Source: Eupeodes corollae
Lineage: Eukaryota; Arthropoda; Insecta; Diptera; Syrphidae
Length of the DNA stretch: 64,000 nt
Reading direction: 5' to 3'
Assembly: GCF_945859685.1 (NCBI RefSeq)
Contig: NC_079147.1
Span: forward strand, 81,460,315-81,524,314
The notes beneath the pieces are model-generated. The model made no database searches, was not told the DNA's origin, and was given only the letters and a program-made list of their open reading frames with translations. The position numbers and the translations under genes were made by a program. This document shows, piece by piece, positions 1-10,932 of this stretch (the first letter of the stretch is position 1; the number at the start of each line of letters is the position of its first letter).

Positions 1-1614
1 TCCGCTGTAAGGGAGATAGAACCACTCAACCTCGGCGACGCAGATCAACAATTCCGCCTACCCGACCTTGACGAAGTGAAGATAGCTATATCTAAAATGA
101 AGCCAAATAAAGCTGCTGGAGCTGACGATATCACTGCCAAACTATTCAAAGCAGCAGGCGATGACTTGGAACGGAGCATGCACCAACTCATCTGTAAAAT
201 ATGGTCGGAAGAAAGCATGCCCGATGAGTGGAATCTCAGCATAGTGTGCCCGATACATAAGAAAGGAGACCCTCTAAACTGCGCCAACTACAGAGGCATC
301 AGTCTCCTTAACATTGCGTATAAGATCCTCTCTGCCGTATTATGTAAACGTCTGAAGCCATTCGTCAACAACCTGATTGGTCCTTATCAGTGTGGCTTCA
401 GACCAGGAAAGTCCACTATCGACCAAATATTCACCATACGGCAGATCTTGGAAAAAACCCAGGAGCTTCAAATCGATACCCACCATCTCTTTATCGATTT
501 TAAAGCCGCGTATGACAGCATCTATAGGGAAGAGCTCTACCGAGCAATGTCAAGTTTTGGCATCCCTGTCAAACTTATCCGTTTGTGCAGAATGACGATG
601 GAGAATGCACGCTGCTCCATCAAGGTCGGAAAAGATCTTACCGATGCATTTGATGTCAAAAAAGGTTTTAGACAAGGCGATGCACTGTCATGCTACTTCT
701 TCAACATCGTTCTGGAAAGAATTGTGCAAAACTCAACCGTCAACACTAGAGGCACAATCTTCCAAAGATCCATCCAATTACTCGGATACGCAGATGATAT
801 TGACATAATTGGAAGATCAAAGCGTGATGTTAGTGGAGCGTTTTTGAGCATTGCGACGGAAGCGAAGAAGGTGGGTTAAGTGGTCAATGAGGGCAAGACC
901 AAGTATATTCTGTCATCAAAAAAAGACACTGAACGACGACGTCTTGGACAAAACGTCACCATGGACAGCTATAACTTCGAGGTAGTTAAGGACTTCGTCT
1001 ACCAAAGCACCGCTATTAACACAGACAACGACACCAGCACTGAAATCAAACCAAGAATTAATCTTGCAAATCGCAGCTTTTTTGGACTTAGAAGATAATT
1101 AAGAAGTAAAGTCCTCTCTCGAGCATCTAAAATCACCATCTATAAGACACTCATCATCCCGGTTCTCATTTATGGCGCTGAGGCCTGGACCCTGTCAAAG
1201 AAAGATGAGAGCGTCTTAGGATGCTTCGAGAGAAAAATTCTTCGGGTGATTTTTGGTCCCGTATGCATAGATGGAGAATGGAGGAGAAGATATAACGACG
1301 AACTGCACGGGCTGTACAGCGACACTGACCTAGTTAGCAGAATCAAAGTCCAACGGCTTAGATGGCTAGGTCATGTAGAGCGGATGGACATCAACGCTCC
1401 AGCCCGGAAGGTCTTCGAATCGAATCCCGAGGGACGGCGCAGTAGAGGAAGACCGCGACTCAGGTGGCGCACCCAGGTGGGAGAGGACCTCAACCAACTT
1501 GGCGTGCGAAACTGGAGACAGCTAGCTAGGGACCGAGCTGGCTGGAGACGCTTGTTGGTTGAGGCCCAGGTCCGCCCGGACTGTAGCGCCACCTTAAGTA
1601 AGTAAGTTAGTAAT
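1..1614 (+). mobile_element. RTE-like LINE, copy 1 (RT to 3' end; 5' part outside window)
   Basis: Frame 1 is open from base 1 and runs to a stop at 1603-1605, about 534 codons, broken only by TAA at 877-879 and TAA at 1096-1098. It encodes reverse transcriptase, with YRGISLLNIAYKIL near residues 97-110, FRQGDALS and an intact catalytic YADD (LLGYADDIDIIG, near residue 265). The C-terminal domain has RLRWLGHVERM and GRRSRGRPRLRW, typical of RTE-type elements that lack RNase H. The 3' end carries a short TAAG tandem (about 1594-1610) instead of poly(A), as RTE elements do. The endonuclease half should lie upstream of the window. The same family recurs at 14.8-16.1 kb (+) and 34.6-36.9 kb (-). 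It is a pseudogene in this copy. The RTE clade call is from motif memory. Confidence 0.85.
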
Positions 1615-3093
1615 TTACTTTAAGAAACGAGGTCAATAAATAAGCGGGGGAAAAATGATATTGCAATTATAATGTTAGTCCCCCTAGGCAACATTTTAAT
1701 TGAATACTAAATTTGTTTAGCTCACTTAACAGGTTGAAAAATCATCTTTAGCGATTTAGCCCATTTTTGAATGAATACGTAAAAATTAGAATGCCGAATT
1801 TAGATCTGATAAGACACGACACCAATGCAAGCGAGATTTATGATTCAAGCACCCAAATAAGTTTACTGTTTGGAGTCAGTTTCGGACTGGACGCGTCATC
1901 GGTCGGGGCTTCTTCGAAAATGATGGTGGTTAGGGATTCAGCGGCCTGAAGTTGATGATATGAATACGAAAGGCATAATTGATTCTATTGGTCAAATTCA
2001 GCCTGATTTATGCGCCAAATAAATCGAAACTTGGACCTTTCGAATGCGCACCATCCAACAAAGGTGCGGCTACCATTTAAGCTAAATTATTGTCACACAT
2101 GTTTTCATTAAGAGGGAACTGAAATAATGACAAAATTTTATTGATGTCTATGCCATTCTAAAATCAATCCACCTTTAATGGAAAACCCTTTATGTGTCGC
2201 CTGTGGAATATTTTCAGCATGCAAATTATAATTAAAACTGACCACTTTTGTGCACAAAGCTTCTGCAAAATTAATAAATACGACTTAGTGAGTATTACGA
2301 CTTGTTTAATTGATGTTTGGAAATGGATTAATTAGGGTCTATAGTAATTGCACTATCGGCAGCAATATTTTCGATTTAGCGTGCACTACGATGATAGACA
2401 ACTCTTACAACGTGGCGTCGGTAATACTTTACTCTCTTCGAATTTCTTGACAATTTAGTCCGTCGATTATGATTTTTCCATAATTATTTATAATTTTAAC
2501 GCATTGCATAGTTTATGGCAATCATTCAACTTAAATTATTACCTTTTAATATGACAACTGAGTTAACAGGTGTCAAAATCAAGCTTTACCAGCGGTAAAA
2601 ATTATATAAAAAGGATAAATAAGAATTTAAGTTCAATTCGATGAACGTGAAAATAGGCTCAATCGAAACTCTTGTTATAGAATTATTTGCAAAAAAGTAA
2701 GTATACGCCTTGGTGTACCTAATTAAGTGAAAAAAAACGAAAATAAATACATACAAACCTGGGAGACTTGTCTTCTACTTAATAGTTAGTGGTTAGGGTG
2801 CAGAATGAAGCATAAATGGGCTTCAAACTTTCACTTTTTTTTGTAAAAAAAGGCTAAATTGAAGTTGTGTTTGATTACAACGCCATTTGTATGTTTTACA
2901 TACTTCAATAAAAAAATGAATGTTTATAACTTTGTGAAAGTTTAATTTACTATCCTAAAAAGCAGGTTTCTACATAATAAGAGTTATACACTTCTAAGAA
3001 CCTTTTAATTGTTGTTCTTTTTTGGGGTCGTCTTCAATTTAAATCAAAGCTCTTCAATAACATATTGTTTCTTATTTTGGCGGTTGGCAACAT
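1615..3093. other. AT-rich intergenic sequence
   Basis: Stop-rich on both strands, with long A and T runs and no ORF that resembles a protein. I see no terminal repeats or recognisable TE remnants. It separates the RTE-like copy from the first tRNA gene. Confidence 0.5.
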
Positions 3094-3175
3094 GACGAGG
3101 TGGCCGAGTGGTTAAGGCGTTGGACTGCTAATCCAATGTGCTCTGCACGCGTGGGTTCGAATCCCATCCTCGTCG
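3094..3175 (+). tRNA. tRNA-Ser (anticodon GCT)
   Basis: An 82-nt cloverleaf with a perfect 7-bp acceptor stem (GACGAGG with CCTCGTC) and discriminator G. The A box is TGGCCGAGTGG, the B box is GGTTCGAATCC, and the loop CTGCTAA carries anticodon GCT, which reads AGC/AGU serine codons. The long variable arm (GTGCTCTGCAC) is the class II hallmark of tRNA-Ser. There is no intron. A T-rich stretch (TTATTTTA) about 5-10 nt downstream can serve as the Pol III terminator. The sequence is base-for-base identical to the minus-strand gene at 11166-11247, which suggests a functional, recently duplicated or gene-converted pair. Confidence 0.97.
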
Positions 3176-3497
3176 AGCTTATTTTATAAGGGTTCATAAG
3201 TCTAAACCAAAGCTTAAAGCTTCATTAATAATGTTGACTGTTTGTAGGACCATCATTATTGAAAGAAGTTGATTTCGAACATTTAAGTTCTCTTTTGAAG
3301 GCATAAAATAAGTTGCCCGAAAAATAACTAATAATAGTTAAAATTCTTGAATTTTCATATATTTTTTTTCTGTAAACCTTAATGTTTTTCGCCTAAATTT
3401 TACTTGTTATGTAAAATATACAACAAATACTGGAAAAAAAATACTTTTCTAAGCAAAACACATGAATATTGCGTAAGGCAACGAATGTACCCATCTA

Positions 3498-3607
3498 CAG
3501 TAAAACCCATTTAATAGAAACGTCAAATTAGGCTCACATAAACTGGTTCTTAACTTCGACCCTAACGAAATTATCCTTTCTGAGGTTTAAAAAATAAATG
3601 TTCACTG
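3498..3607. mobile_element. Mini MITE with TA target duplication (pogo/Tc1 type ends)
   Basis: A 110-bp unit that starts CAGTAAAACCCATTTAATAG and ends in TTCACTG, flanked by TA on each side (3496-3497, 3608-3609). The CAGT...ACTG ends and TA duplication fit the Tc1/mariner/pogo superfamily. The left end closely matches the left end of the 375-bp element at 10558-10932. It is non-coding and would depend on a transposase supplied elsewhere. The inverted repeat beyond the first bases is imperfect, so one end may be degraded. Confidence 0.45.
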
Positions 3608-3904
3608 TAGGGGTAGAAAAATAAAATAAAGAAGCTTTTGTCATTTGGTGTAATTTGATGGTAACGAGACCAATATTTTGGTTATGTAAAATAGAGCAAG
3701 TCAATTTTAAAATATCGTTTTTAGAACGTTGGTGTTTTGATATATCTTAGTGTCTGTTCTTAGCGGTTATTTTAGATTCATTGTCTGCGTGCTTATGAGT
3801 TTTACACCGATGTGTAAAAGTTTGATGACGTTGTCTCTGATTTTGCCGATGTAAGATGAACGATTGTTGGCGTTTGAAAGACTGTCCTTGATGCATATTA
3901 CTGT

Positions 3905-4110
3905 TTTTTTTTCTTGGATTCACAGGCAAATCGCGTGACTTTTAAGATCGCTAAGGCCTCGACTAAGAATACTGAGAAAAATGGTGATAGCTTTTCTGTA
4001 GAAACTAGATTGTTGTTTGAATCAACAATTGCGAAAGAGGCACCTTCCTCACATTTTGAACCATCGGTAAAGAAAATATTCCAATTATTTCTGATGAATT
4101 GATTCATCAA
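3905..4110 (-). pseudogene. LINE RNase H domain fragment
   Basis: The minus-strand frame contains IFFTDGSKCEEGASFAIVD followed about 25 residues later by VEALAILKV. This is the first-Asp and Glu region of the RNase H domain found at the C-terminus of I/LOA/jockey-type LINEs. The reading frame runs into an A-rich run on the minus strand (T-run at 3903-3912), so the rest of the domain is gone. Sequence upstream on the same strand (to about 4310) may be further decayed element, but I cannot align it. It is a dead scrap between intergenic stretches, separate from the RNase H fragment at 12.7-13.6 kb. Confidence 0.6.
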
Positions 4111-5322
4111 TTTCTGAAAATTCTGAAGATATACCTCTTTCTGAGTTGAATATTTTTTAAATTGAGCGAGTGTAGTGCTAATGGATTCCTTCGAGCATAG
4201 CCAAGGAGGACTTAACTCGACTCGACAAACTAGGTGTCTTTAAGCATTATAAAAATTTGAAATGTTTTTCTGATATATGGGCATGCTGCGCTAGAGTTCT
4301 TAAACAAGTAACCTACAATTCAGAAAAACCGAATTTAACGCAAATTTTACATTTATTTAAGTAACGCAGTTATTTTACTATTATTTGATTTTCGTTCTTT
4401 TAAAGGTTATCGAAGTTTTTCTTAGTAAAACCAATAACATTTGGCTGCAAACGTATTCCAGGTACCTCGGGGTTTATTTGGGGAATCGTAACACTAGCCG
4501 CTTTTTATTTCGTTTTGGTACATATAAAATCTTATTGAATTTTTGTTTTTAAATACAAGTAACAAAGCAGAAAAAGTTTTCAAGTTTCTTACATAATAGG
4601 GGTGTCTTATAATTCATGCAAAATTTAAATATCATGCCATTTAATAGTACAGTGTTTCAACACAAACAAAGTGACAGCTGTCAGTTCGGAGCTAAAAAAA
4701 ACGCAATTAATTGTTGTGCAATATTTTAAAGTTTAGAATAATTTTTTGAAAAAAAAATCATGTTTAGTGATAAAGTTTATTTTCATTTTAATGGTTTTGT
4801 TAATCGTGATAATCCATTTTTAATATATAAATGTGACAAGATTGACACATGACATCCATCTGGAGTAACAAATCAATTTTAACATATGTTGTTTTCTAAT
4901 CCACCGTTTTTGAAAAAATAATTTAAAATACAGTTCTTGCGATATAAAGTAAAATCAAAACATAATTTAAGCTTTCCAATCAAATTATGCATACATTTTC
5001 TTTATTTTGTTTTATCAAATGTGTCTTAGTACCTATTTTTTCGGGCTTCAAAACATAGTGTCATAGTGTAAATGTGCCAAAAAAAACCCATGCACTGTAG
5101 TTCGCTTTTCATATTTAAAAGTTGATACAATTGAACATACATACGTAATGTATGTCAAAATAACCTAAAACAAATCCAATGAACTTATTTTAACTTAATA
5201 TTGTTAAAAATTTGTACGAGGACATAATTAAGCTATTTTTGATATAATTCATATTTTACCATTTTACTTATGTGTTTTTTATTTCACAAAATTGAATTCG
5301 AATGAAATTATGGCTGAAAAAA
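4111..5322. other. AT-rich intergenic sequence
   Basis: No recognisable coding sequence or repeat. It contains many poly(A)/poly(T) runs and short ORFs without familiar motifs. Confidence 0.4.
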
Positions 5323-6356
5323 GGGGTTTGTTCGTAAATTATGATCTCAATAAAATGGTGTGTAGATCCTCACCAGCAATAGATGGCCATTTAGATGGTA
5401 AGACTCCAGAGTTTTTGTTGTTATGCTTAGCAACGTTGATAACCAGAAGAATAAAATTTTAATTTTTTAATCTTTCTCTGAGAACTTAGCATTTAAGTAT
5501 TTATTGGTTGAGTCATCACTAAATTTTATGGGATTAATAAGAAATGCAAAACATGATAATTTAAATAAATTGAAAAGAATTTTTATGGAAATATGAAAAA
5601 GATGGTTTTGTATTGAGTTTTTTGATAACGCAATAGGGTTTTCTGTATATTGAACTCTACTCTACGATCACGTTCATAGCGACTCAAGAATGTGTCTGTG
5701 TTAATGTCTCTAAGAATATAAACCTCAAAAATTGATTTCGATAATCGAATAAAAGTCAAATCTCTATCCACAGCATGGGCCCATTTCATAAACATTTAAA
5801 ATGGGGACCATGACATGTGACAATACCCGTGTTTTGTTGGAAAATCTATCAATAGTAAAGTAGGATTTTACACGAATAACAAAAACAATATCCGTAGTAA
5901 ACTACCGATAGAAGTTAAAGTACAATCTTACTTCGGACGGGTTTTTGACATTCATACTAGTCTGGAATTAATCTTATGTGATTTCGTTATCAAATGTTGG
6001 TACGATTGATATTGCATTTGTATCTAGATGGCTGTGTTCGTTGATAATTGTGCATTTGGAATCATGTGTTTTCCATTGGGGAAAAATCAATTTATTACTG
6101 TAGACATTATTTAGTTTTGTTAGTGCAATTGGAGTAACTGGGCTTATTTTGCAAAAGAAAGAAAAACTATATTTTTTGTTCATAAACATTCAAATAAACA
6201 GACCATAATGCATCATCTGTAAAGCCAACTCATTCACACAGGCTTTTCTTCACAAATTTTGAATCAAGCTCACGATTCAGGTATATAAGGATAAGCTTCC
6301 AGCTCGTTTCAACACCACATGGTTACTCGTATGTATAGGTCTACGAACAAACCCCC
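5323..6356. mobile_element. Unclassified 1.03-kb element with 14-bp terminal inverted repeats
   Basis: GGGGTTTGTTCGTA at the left end (5323-5336) is the exact reverse complement of TACGAACAAACCCC at the right end (about 6342-6355). The right 530 bases (from about 5823) recur in diverged form at 57593-58281 and end in a near-identical terminus (TCTACAAACAAACCCC). Both copies keep a TATA-like GATTCAGGTATATAA about 80 bases from the right end. No transposase is recognised; a minus-strand 70-codon frame at 5583-5795 matches nothing I know. No clear target duplication was found. It is probably a non-autonomous DNA element, but the superfamily is unknown. Confidence 0.5.
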
Positions 6357-7260
6357 TTGTTGCAATTTTATTTTCCCCAGTTATTAAAAAAAAATATAAA
6401 AAAAACTATTGAAAAAAAGATGAAAACAAAAAACACTTGAGCAATTTATCTGCGTGAAATAAGAAATATGTAATTTATGCCCAACTGTCAAAGAACAGCG
6501 TCGAAGAGGCGACAAGGCAAAAATTGCAGGATCGATTAATTAAGTTTCCTGCGATTTTTATATCAGTTTGATATCAGAAAAATATGTTTTGATTCAAATT
6601 GCCACAGGGGCGTTCTTACATTTAGTAAAGGAAGGGCGCCAGCATTTTTTTTCTGAAATAAAAAAAAAGAAGAAATTGCAAACCTTGGTACCTAAAAGAA
6701 ACAAAGAAAAAAAAACCCAACCACAAAAGAAATACAACAGATATAATTCTATTGAAATTTAAGTTTTATTTTTTTAAGATGCCTGAAAAACCTTACAATG
6801 TAGGACGAAAACTCAGGGTCTTTTGGTTTAGTATAATTTTTACAAAAATGATGTAGATGTTTATGTTCCCACAAAGAAATTGGGATTCTCAAAAGAATAC
6901 ACACTAACACAATTAGGGTAGGATGGTATAAGAGTCCGCACTTTAGACAAAACATCAAATAAAATAATAACAAAACAGAATTTTTCCATTTGTTTAAAAT
7001 TATTTTTTTACTTTATTATTTAAGTAACGAAAAAAACTTAAAACTACCACCATTCCTTGTATGACGAACATTCTATCCAGTCATCGACTAAAGGTTCGGA
7101 GTAAATTTCCAGACATCCTGGACAGTTCCATTCTAGTTGGCGTTATGTTTGGCTTTTTATTTTTTGTTGAATTTGTCTTTGCTTTCTTTTTGGTAATAAT
7201 TGATTCTTCCAGCTGCTGCTTAAATGTTTGACCTTATAAGATCACCACGGGGTAGGGGTG
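6357..7260. other. 3' flank of the pogo-type ORF, with subterminal repeat motifs
   Basis: No gene is seen. Near 6893-6905 (AAGAATACACACT) and 6929-6941 (TAAGAGTCCGCAC) lie copies of a motif that also occurs upstream of the transposase-like ORF at 8387-8435. The flanking motifs suggest that this stretch is the 3' arm of that transposon rather than host sequence. A minus-strand 74-codon frame at 6749-6973 has no recognised domain. Confidence 0.4.
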
Positions 7261-8328
7261 CTAACTCGAATACCGATAAAATGGATCATTTATTGATTCG
7301 GATCCGCTAGTCTTATTTATGAATGGGTCAATGACTAATTCTGACACTATTCCTTGAGCAGCATTGTCCACAGGATCAATTGATAGGTAAAACATAGGCT
7401 CTAAGGCTGATGTACTAGGTACTGTCTCAGCTGGCTCCAGAATTGGTGAAAAGTTCCCATCTTCTGGTGGTAAGATTGGTGAAGTGTTTCTTATTCCAGC
7501 GGATTCTACGACAGATGGTGTGATTGTATCGGCATTAGATGTTGCTTGCTCTTCCGGAAGCGGCCTTTCCGTTACAGTTGTGGGTAAGAAATCCTCTTCT
7601 CTAAAAACATCGGGATTATATGGACAAATTCCAGTCACTTTGAAGCCTTGGATAGCATTGGCTGCGTTTGCTGCTCTTAAGTAAGCTGGGGTAAAAATGG
7701 AAACAATTTGGTCCATTGTAATCGTACGACTTGGATGGTTTAAAAGCCACTTCTCACATTCAGAAGTATAAAATTTCTTTACACTGTTGAAAAAGCAACG
7801 TTCAAGAGGCTGTGTTTTGTGGCTACTATGAGGAGGAGTCATCAGTTCCAATAGATTATTGAAAAAACGATCACATTGAGGCTTATTAAAACCAATTGCC
7901 CGAGCTACACTAGTAGAAGTAGGCTGTCTAAGTGACAGATCAGGATGTCTCTGCATGAAACCTCTAAGCCAGTCTTTCCCTGCCATTTTAGTGCTGGTAT
8001 TAACACGATGAGAAATGTTGTTGCTTACAGCAAAAGAAAACGCGAGTTGTCTGAGACCTTTTGTTGTCAAGCCATAAAACATCCCGTCAACCATCCTGAT
8101 ATATTTACATAGGTCTTGCTCCATTTCTTTTGTAAAAGTTTTGTCAAACCTTCCCAATTTTGTGGCCGGTTTCAAGGACTTTAGTCTTTTTCTGAGCGTA
8201 GAGTCCGACATTTCAAGTGATCGAGCCACAGACCTCTTACTTTCCCCTTGTTGTATACGAATTCGGGCCTCTTCAATTACTGAAGCAAGGCACAATTTTC
8301 GCTCAGATGTCCTTTGCCTTCTAGACAT
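7261..8328 (-). CDS. pogo/Tigger-type transposase-derived protein lacking the DDE core
   Basis: An uninterrupted 355-residue frame. Residues about 1-55 form a psq-type helix-turn-helix (RSVARSLEMSDSTLRKRLK). Residues about 60-155 form a CENPB-type DNA-binding domain (KDWLRGFMQRHPDLSLRQP), followed by ARAIGFNKPQCDRFFNNLLEL. The frame then jumps straight to PPHSSHKTQPLERCFF, the segment that normally follows the second catalytic Asp region of jerky/Tigger DDE domains, and to the usual tail GFKVTGICPYNPDVF. About 180-200 residues holding the catalytic acids are therefore missing in frame. The tail (residues 235-355) is acidic, S/T/P-rich and low in complexity. On family knowledge it could bind DNA in the nucleus but could not cut it. 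The start is supported by a splice acceptor just upstream. It may be an internally deleted transposon copy or a domesticated DNA-binding gene. Confidence 0.75.
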   Translation of the reverse strand: MSRRQRTSERKLCLASVIEEARIRIQQGESKRSVARSLEMSDSTLRKRLKSLKPATKLGRFDKTFTKEMEQDLCKYIRMVDGMFYGLTTKGLRQLAFSFAVSNNISHRVNTSTKMAGKDWLRGFMQRHPDLSLRQPTSTSVARAIGFNKPQCDRFFNNLLELMTPPHSSHKTQPLERCFFNSVKKFYTSECEKWLLNHPSRTITMDQIVSIFTPAYLRAANAANAIQGFKVTGICPYNPDVFREEDFLPTTVTERPLPEEQATSNADTITPSVVESAGIRNTSPILPPEDGNFSPILEPAETVPSTSALEPMFYLSIDPVDNAAQGIVSELVIDPFINKTSGSESINDPFYRYSS

Positions 8329-8442
8329 CCTAAAATAATTAAAATCTTCTTTAAACTAAAAAAAAACAAAAACTTACCATGTCGTATAAGAGTGCACACG
8401 CGTACTCTTAGACCTCATTATGGTGCGCATTCTTACACGTTC
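8329..8442 (-). promoter_or_regulatory. Putative 5' UTR intron and clustered subterminal motifs of the pogo-type element
   Basis: Read on the minus strand, a consensus donor (ATG|GTAAGT, about 8379) is followed about 50 bases later by ATTATTTTAG|G immediately before the ATG of the transposase-like ORF. This would be a short GT-AG intron in the 5' leader. Beyond it lie three motif copies: TAAGAGTGCACAC (+, 8387-8399), TAAGAGTACGCG (-, 8399-8410) and TAAGAATGCGCAC (-, 8423-8435). They resemble those 3' of the ORF, as expected for transposase-binding subterminal repeats. Confidence 0.45.
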
Positions 8443-8758
8443 GGATATGTATTTGGAAAATATATATGTGTTTCGCACTACACTGATAACTAAACTTACC
8501 TGTTACTCTAATGTTTTATTTGTTTTCACCTTTTCAACACTCTGTACTTTGTTTATAGTTTTAACTTAAAGTTTGACTGAAAATTAAATTCGTTTTATTA
8601 AAAAAATCAAAAAAAAAGAGCTCAAAAATTAAAACCTACCTAGCACCTCTGTTTACGATCACATTTTGATGAAATTTCACTAGATGGCCAACCTAACTAA
8701 GAACTCTTCAAAATGAGTGCATTCAGTCGTCTTTGCCTTCCCAAATTGTAGTAGATTG

Positions 8759-9017
8759 CCTAGTGACTTACAACTCTCAACCATTCCTGTGTGCGAGTAA
8801 TGTTGTCAGGAATGGAGGGGACCTATAGTTTATATGGCGACTCCGAACCGCTAATTTTGAGAAAGCACTTTTTCATGACAATAGTTACTCTTAAAGAATT
8901 TGTCAATTCCTCGCAAGAGGCAGTACCCGTGAAAAGACTTTAGATGGCATAGTCAGGGATCAAACCCAAGACCTCTAGCATGACAGTCCAACGCACTAAC
9001 CATCATGCCACGGGTAC
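8759..9017 (-). mobile_element. tRNA-derived SINE, copy A (3' truncated)
   Basis: Read on the minus strand it begins GTACCCGTGGCATGATGG. It has a Pol III A box (TGGCATGATGG) and a degenerate B box (GGTTTGATCCC), then the body shared with the other copies: TACTGCCTCTTGCGAGGAAT, the CATGAAAAAGTGCTTTCTC segment, and GTCCCCTCCATTCCTGACAA. It stops at TCACTAGG and lacks the 3' segment (GGACTGTTGCGCCACCC) seen in copies B, C and D. The anticodon region TGTCATGCNAGAGGTC resembles tRNA-Asp(GTC). Confidence 0.85.
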
Positions 9018-10557
9018 CACAAGCCAATCGGAGATCGGCTTGTTGAACTCAACTTGTGATGAGAATCTCGCGATCCGGCTTACTCGTTCTTCTCTCACAG
9101 CTAAATGCAAGTCATTCTGGAATTTGCCGCTTGCTGGCTTCACTTCCAGGTTACGACAATTCCATTTCCATTTTCCACCTCGATACGTTCAAAAGTTGAG
9201 AAACACACAAATTGCGGAAAACCTAGTTCTTCACAAAACTTTACTATCAATGCTAAACAAACAAAGAAGAAAAAATGACGACACGTTCGGGATCTGTAAC
9301 TAACTTTATATAGAATTCGTTCCAACTAATTTTTTTTGAAACTTAATAGCCAAAGCGTCCATAAACATAGTTTAAGGTACATAGGTTCGATCAAGAATAT
9401 AATCAATTTCCATTAAATAATTTAAACAAACATATAACTAATATAAACTATTGTCATTAATATTGCTCAAATTTTAGATTGGGCCTTAGGCCATTCTAAA
9501 TTCGGAGTGACTTCTCTACTTCGCAACTTTTCTGTTCGCAGCCACCAGACCGTCCATCTGGTTTGGGTTCACTTCCATGGAAACCATCCCATCAACCAAT
9601 GCTACCTGTTGAAGAAAAATGGTTTTCGCCACCATACTGAGTGAGAGAACCGATAGTTGGTTAGACACGGTCGTCCCGCTCTCACGCAGTAAAGTGACAG
9701 TTCTTGAAAAGTGTGTTTTTGTTTCGGAAATACAAATTTCCGCAACACCCTTTTTATAGTTTTTATTTTATGTCAAAGCAATTGGTGAATGAGCTTTTTT
9801 ATAGAATAACAATTTCCAGATGTTTTTTTACCATTTTTTTTAAATTGTCCATTTTATGAGTATTATGAGTTTTATTATTATTCCAACAGGTCTTCTTTCA
9901 GTTGTACCAATTTTTGAATACAAAAATCTAGATACTGCCGATGCGTTTTCTTGGGAATTTTCTACTTTACTATTTATAGAATGCCAAAAAAAAACAAGCG
10001 TAATTTGGTAATTTACAACTTTACAACTTTACAAATGTCAAAATATGTTCTATAAACAATTTGCCAACTTGGTAGAATTGTAGGAAAATACCCGACAGTT
10101 GTCAATTTTTCGTTCAAAAATGAAATATTCCGACAAACTTGCGCTAACAATTCTTTTATGAAATAAAAATTGACAATTTCGACAAGCCAGCTATATTTTG
10201 ACAGTTTAAAAATTTCTAAAATGATAAACCATATATTTTCAAGTGAATTTGATATCATCTCAGTAATACGTCACCAGGGCGTTCGGGATCTTAAACAAAA
10301 AATAAATAATGACTTCGCCAAATGGCCCAAAATTTAAAGAAAATATTCGTATCGGAAAAACAGCTGCGGTTGTTGCCGATCTACACGGTATTTCAAATTC
10401 ATCGGTGTTTCAGAAGTGTTTGTAATTTAATGGTAGGACAATTCTTGGCAAAAGAGAGTTGCCGCCAAGAAAATATAATTTCTATACCAGCAAATCTACT
10501 GGCAATATTGTATTTGTTATTCATTTAAATTTCTACTGTATAAGTTAAGGTAAGGTA
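9018..10557. other. Intergenic; includes a short dispersed repeat at 9747-9850
   Basis: No supported gene. 9530-9720 is more GC-rich than its surroundings but has no recognised motif. 9747-9850 (TTTTTATTTTATGTCAAAGC through TTTCCAGATGTTTTTTTACC) is a diverged copy of 58285-58395, so it is part of a dispersed repeat of unknown type. Confidence 0.45.
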
Positions 10558-10932
10558 CAGTAAAACCCACTTAAGAGTAAAAACGGTTTTTCACTTTTTT
10601 CACCCTTGAGTATTTGTTTATTTTTAGTACCCGAAAAACACTCCGATTGGGCAAATAACCTGCTTAGGCGAATAACATGCTTTTGTAATAACACAACATT
10701 ATGTTTGAGTAATAACTCTGGATACGGGTAACACAGTTAAATTTTATATTTTTCATTGATTCTTATCAAAAATCAATTTGAAACACTTTTGCTTTAAATC
10801 TCCGTTTAATTAAATTTAAAAATCCACTTAATTGCAAAATTTAAGTTAAATGTATTTTTCACTTTAACGGGGTTAGTGACATTGAAAAAAAGACCGTGAC
10901 TTTTCCGTATGTCACTTAAACAAGTCTTACTG
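10558..10932. mobile_element. 375-bp MITE with TA duplication (pogo/Tc1 type)
   Basis: The left end CAGTAAAACCCACTTAAGAG and the reverse complement of the right end (CAGTAAGACTTGTTTAAGTG) form an imperfect inverted repeat of about 20 bases, flanked by TA (10556-10557 and 10933-10934). There is no coding capacity. The ends match those of the 110-bp element at 3498, so they are probably one family mobilised by a Tc1/pogo transposase. Confidence 0.6.

Noticed and set aside
8960..9017. Candidate tRNA-Asp gene
   Set aside because: The acceptor and anticodon stems do not pair and the sequence continues into a shared 200-base body with other copies. It is the head of a SINE, not a tRNA gene.
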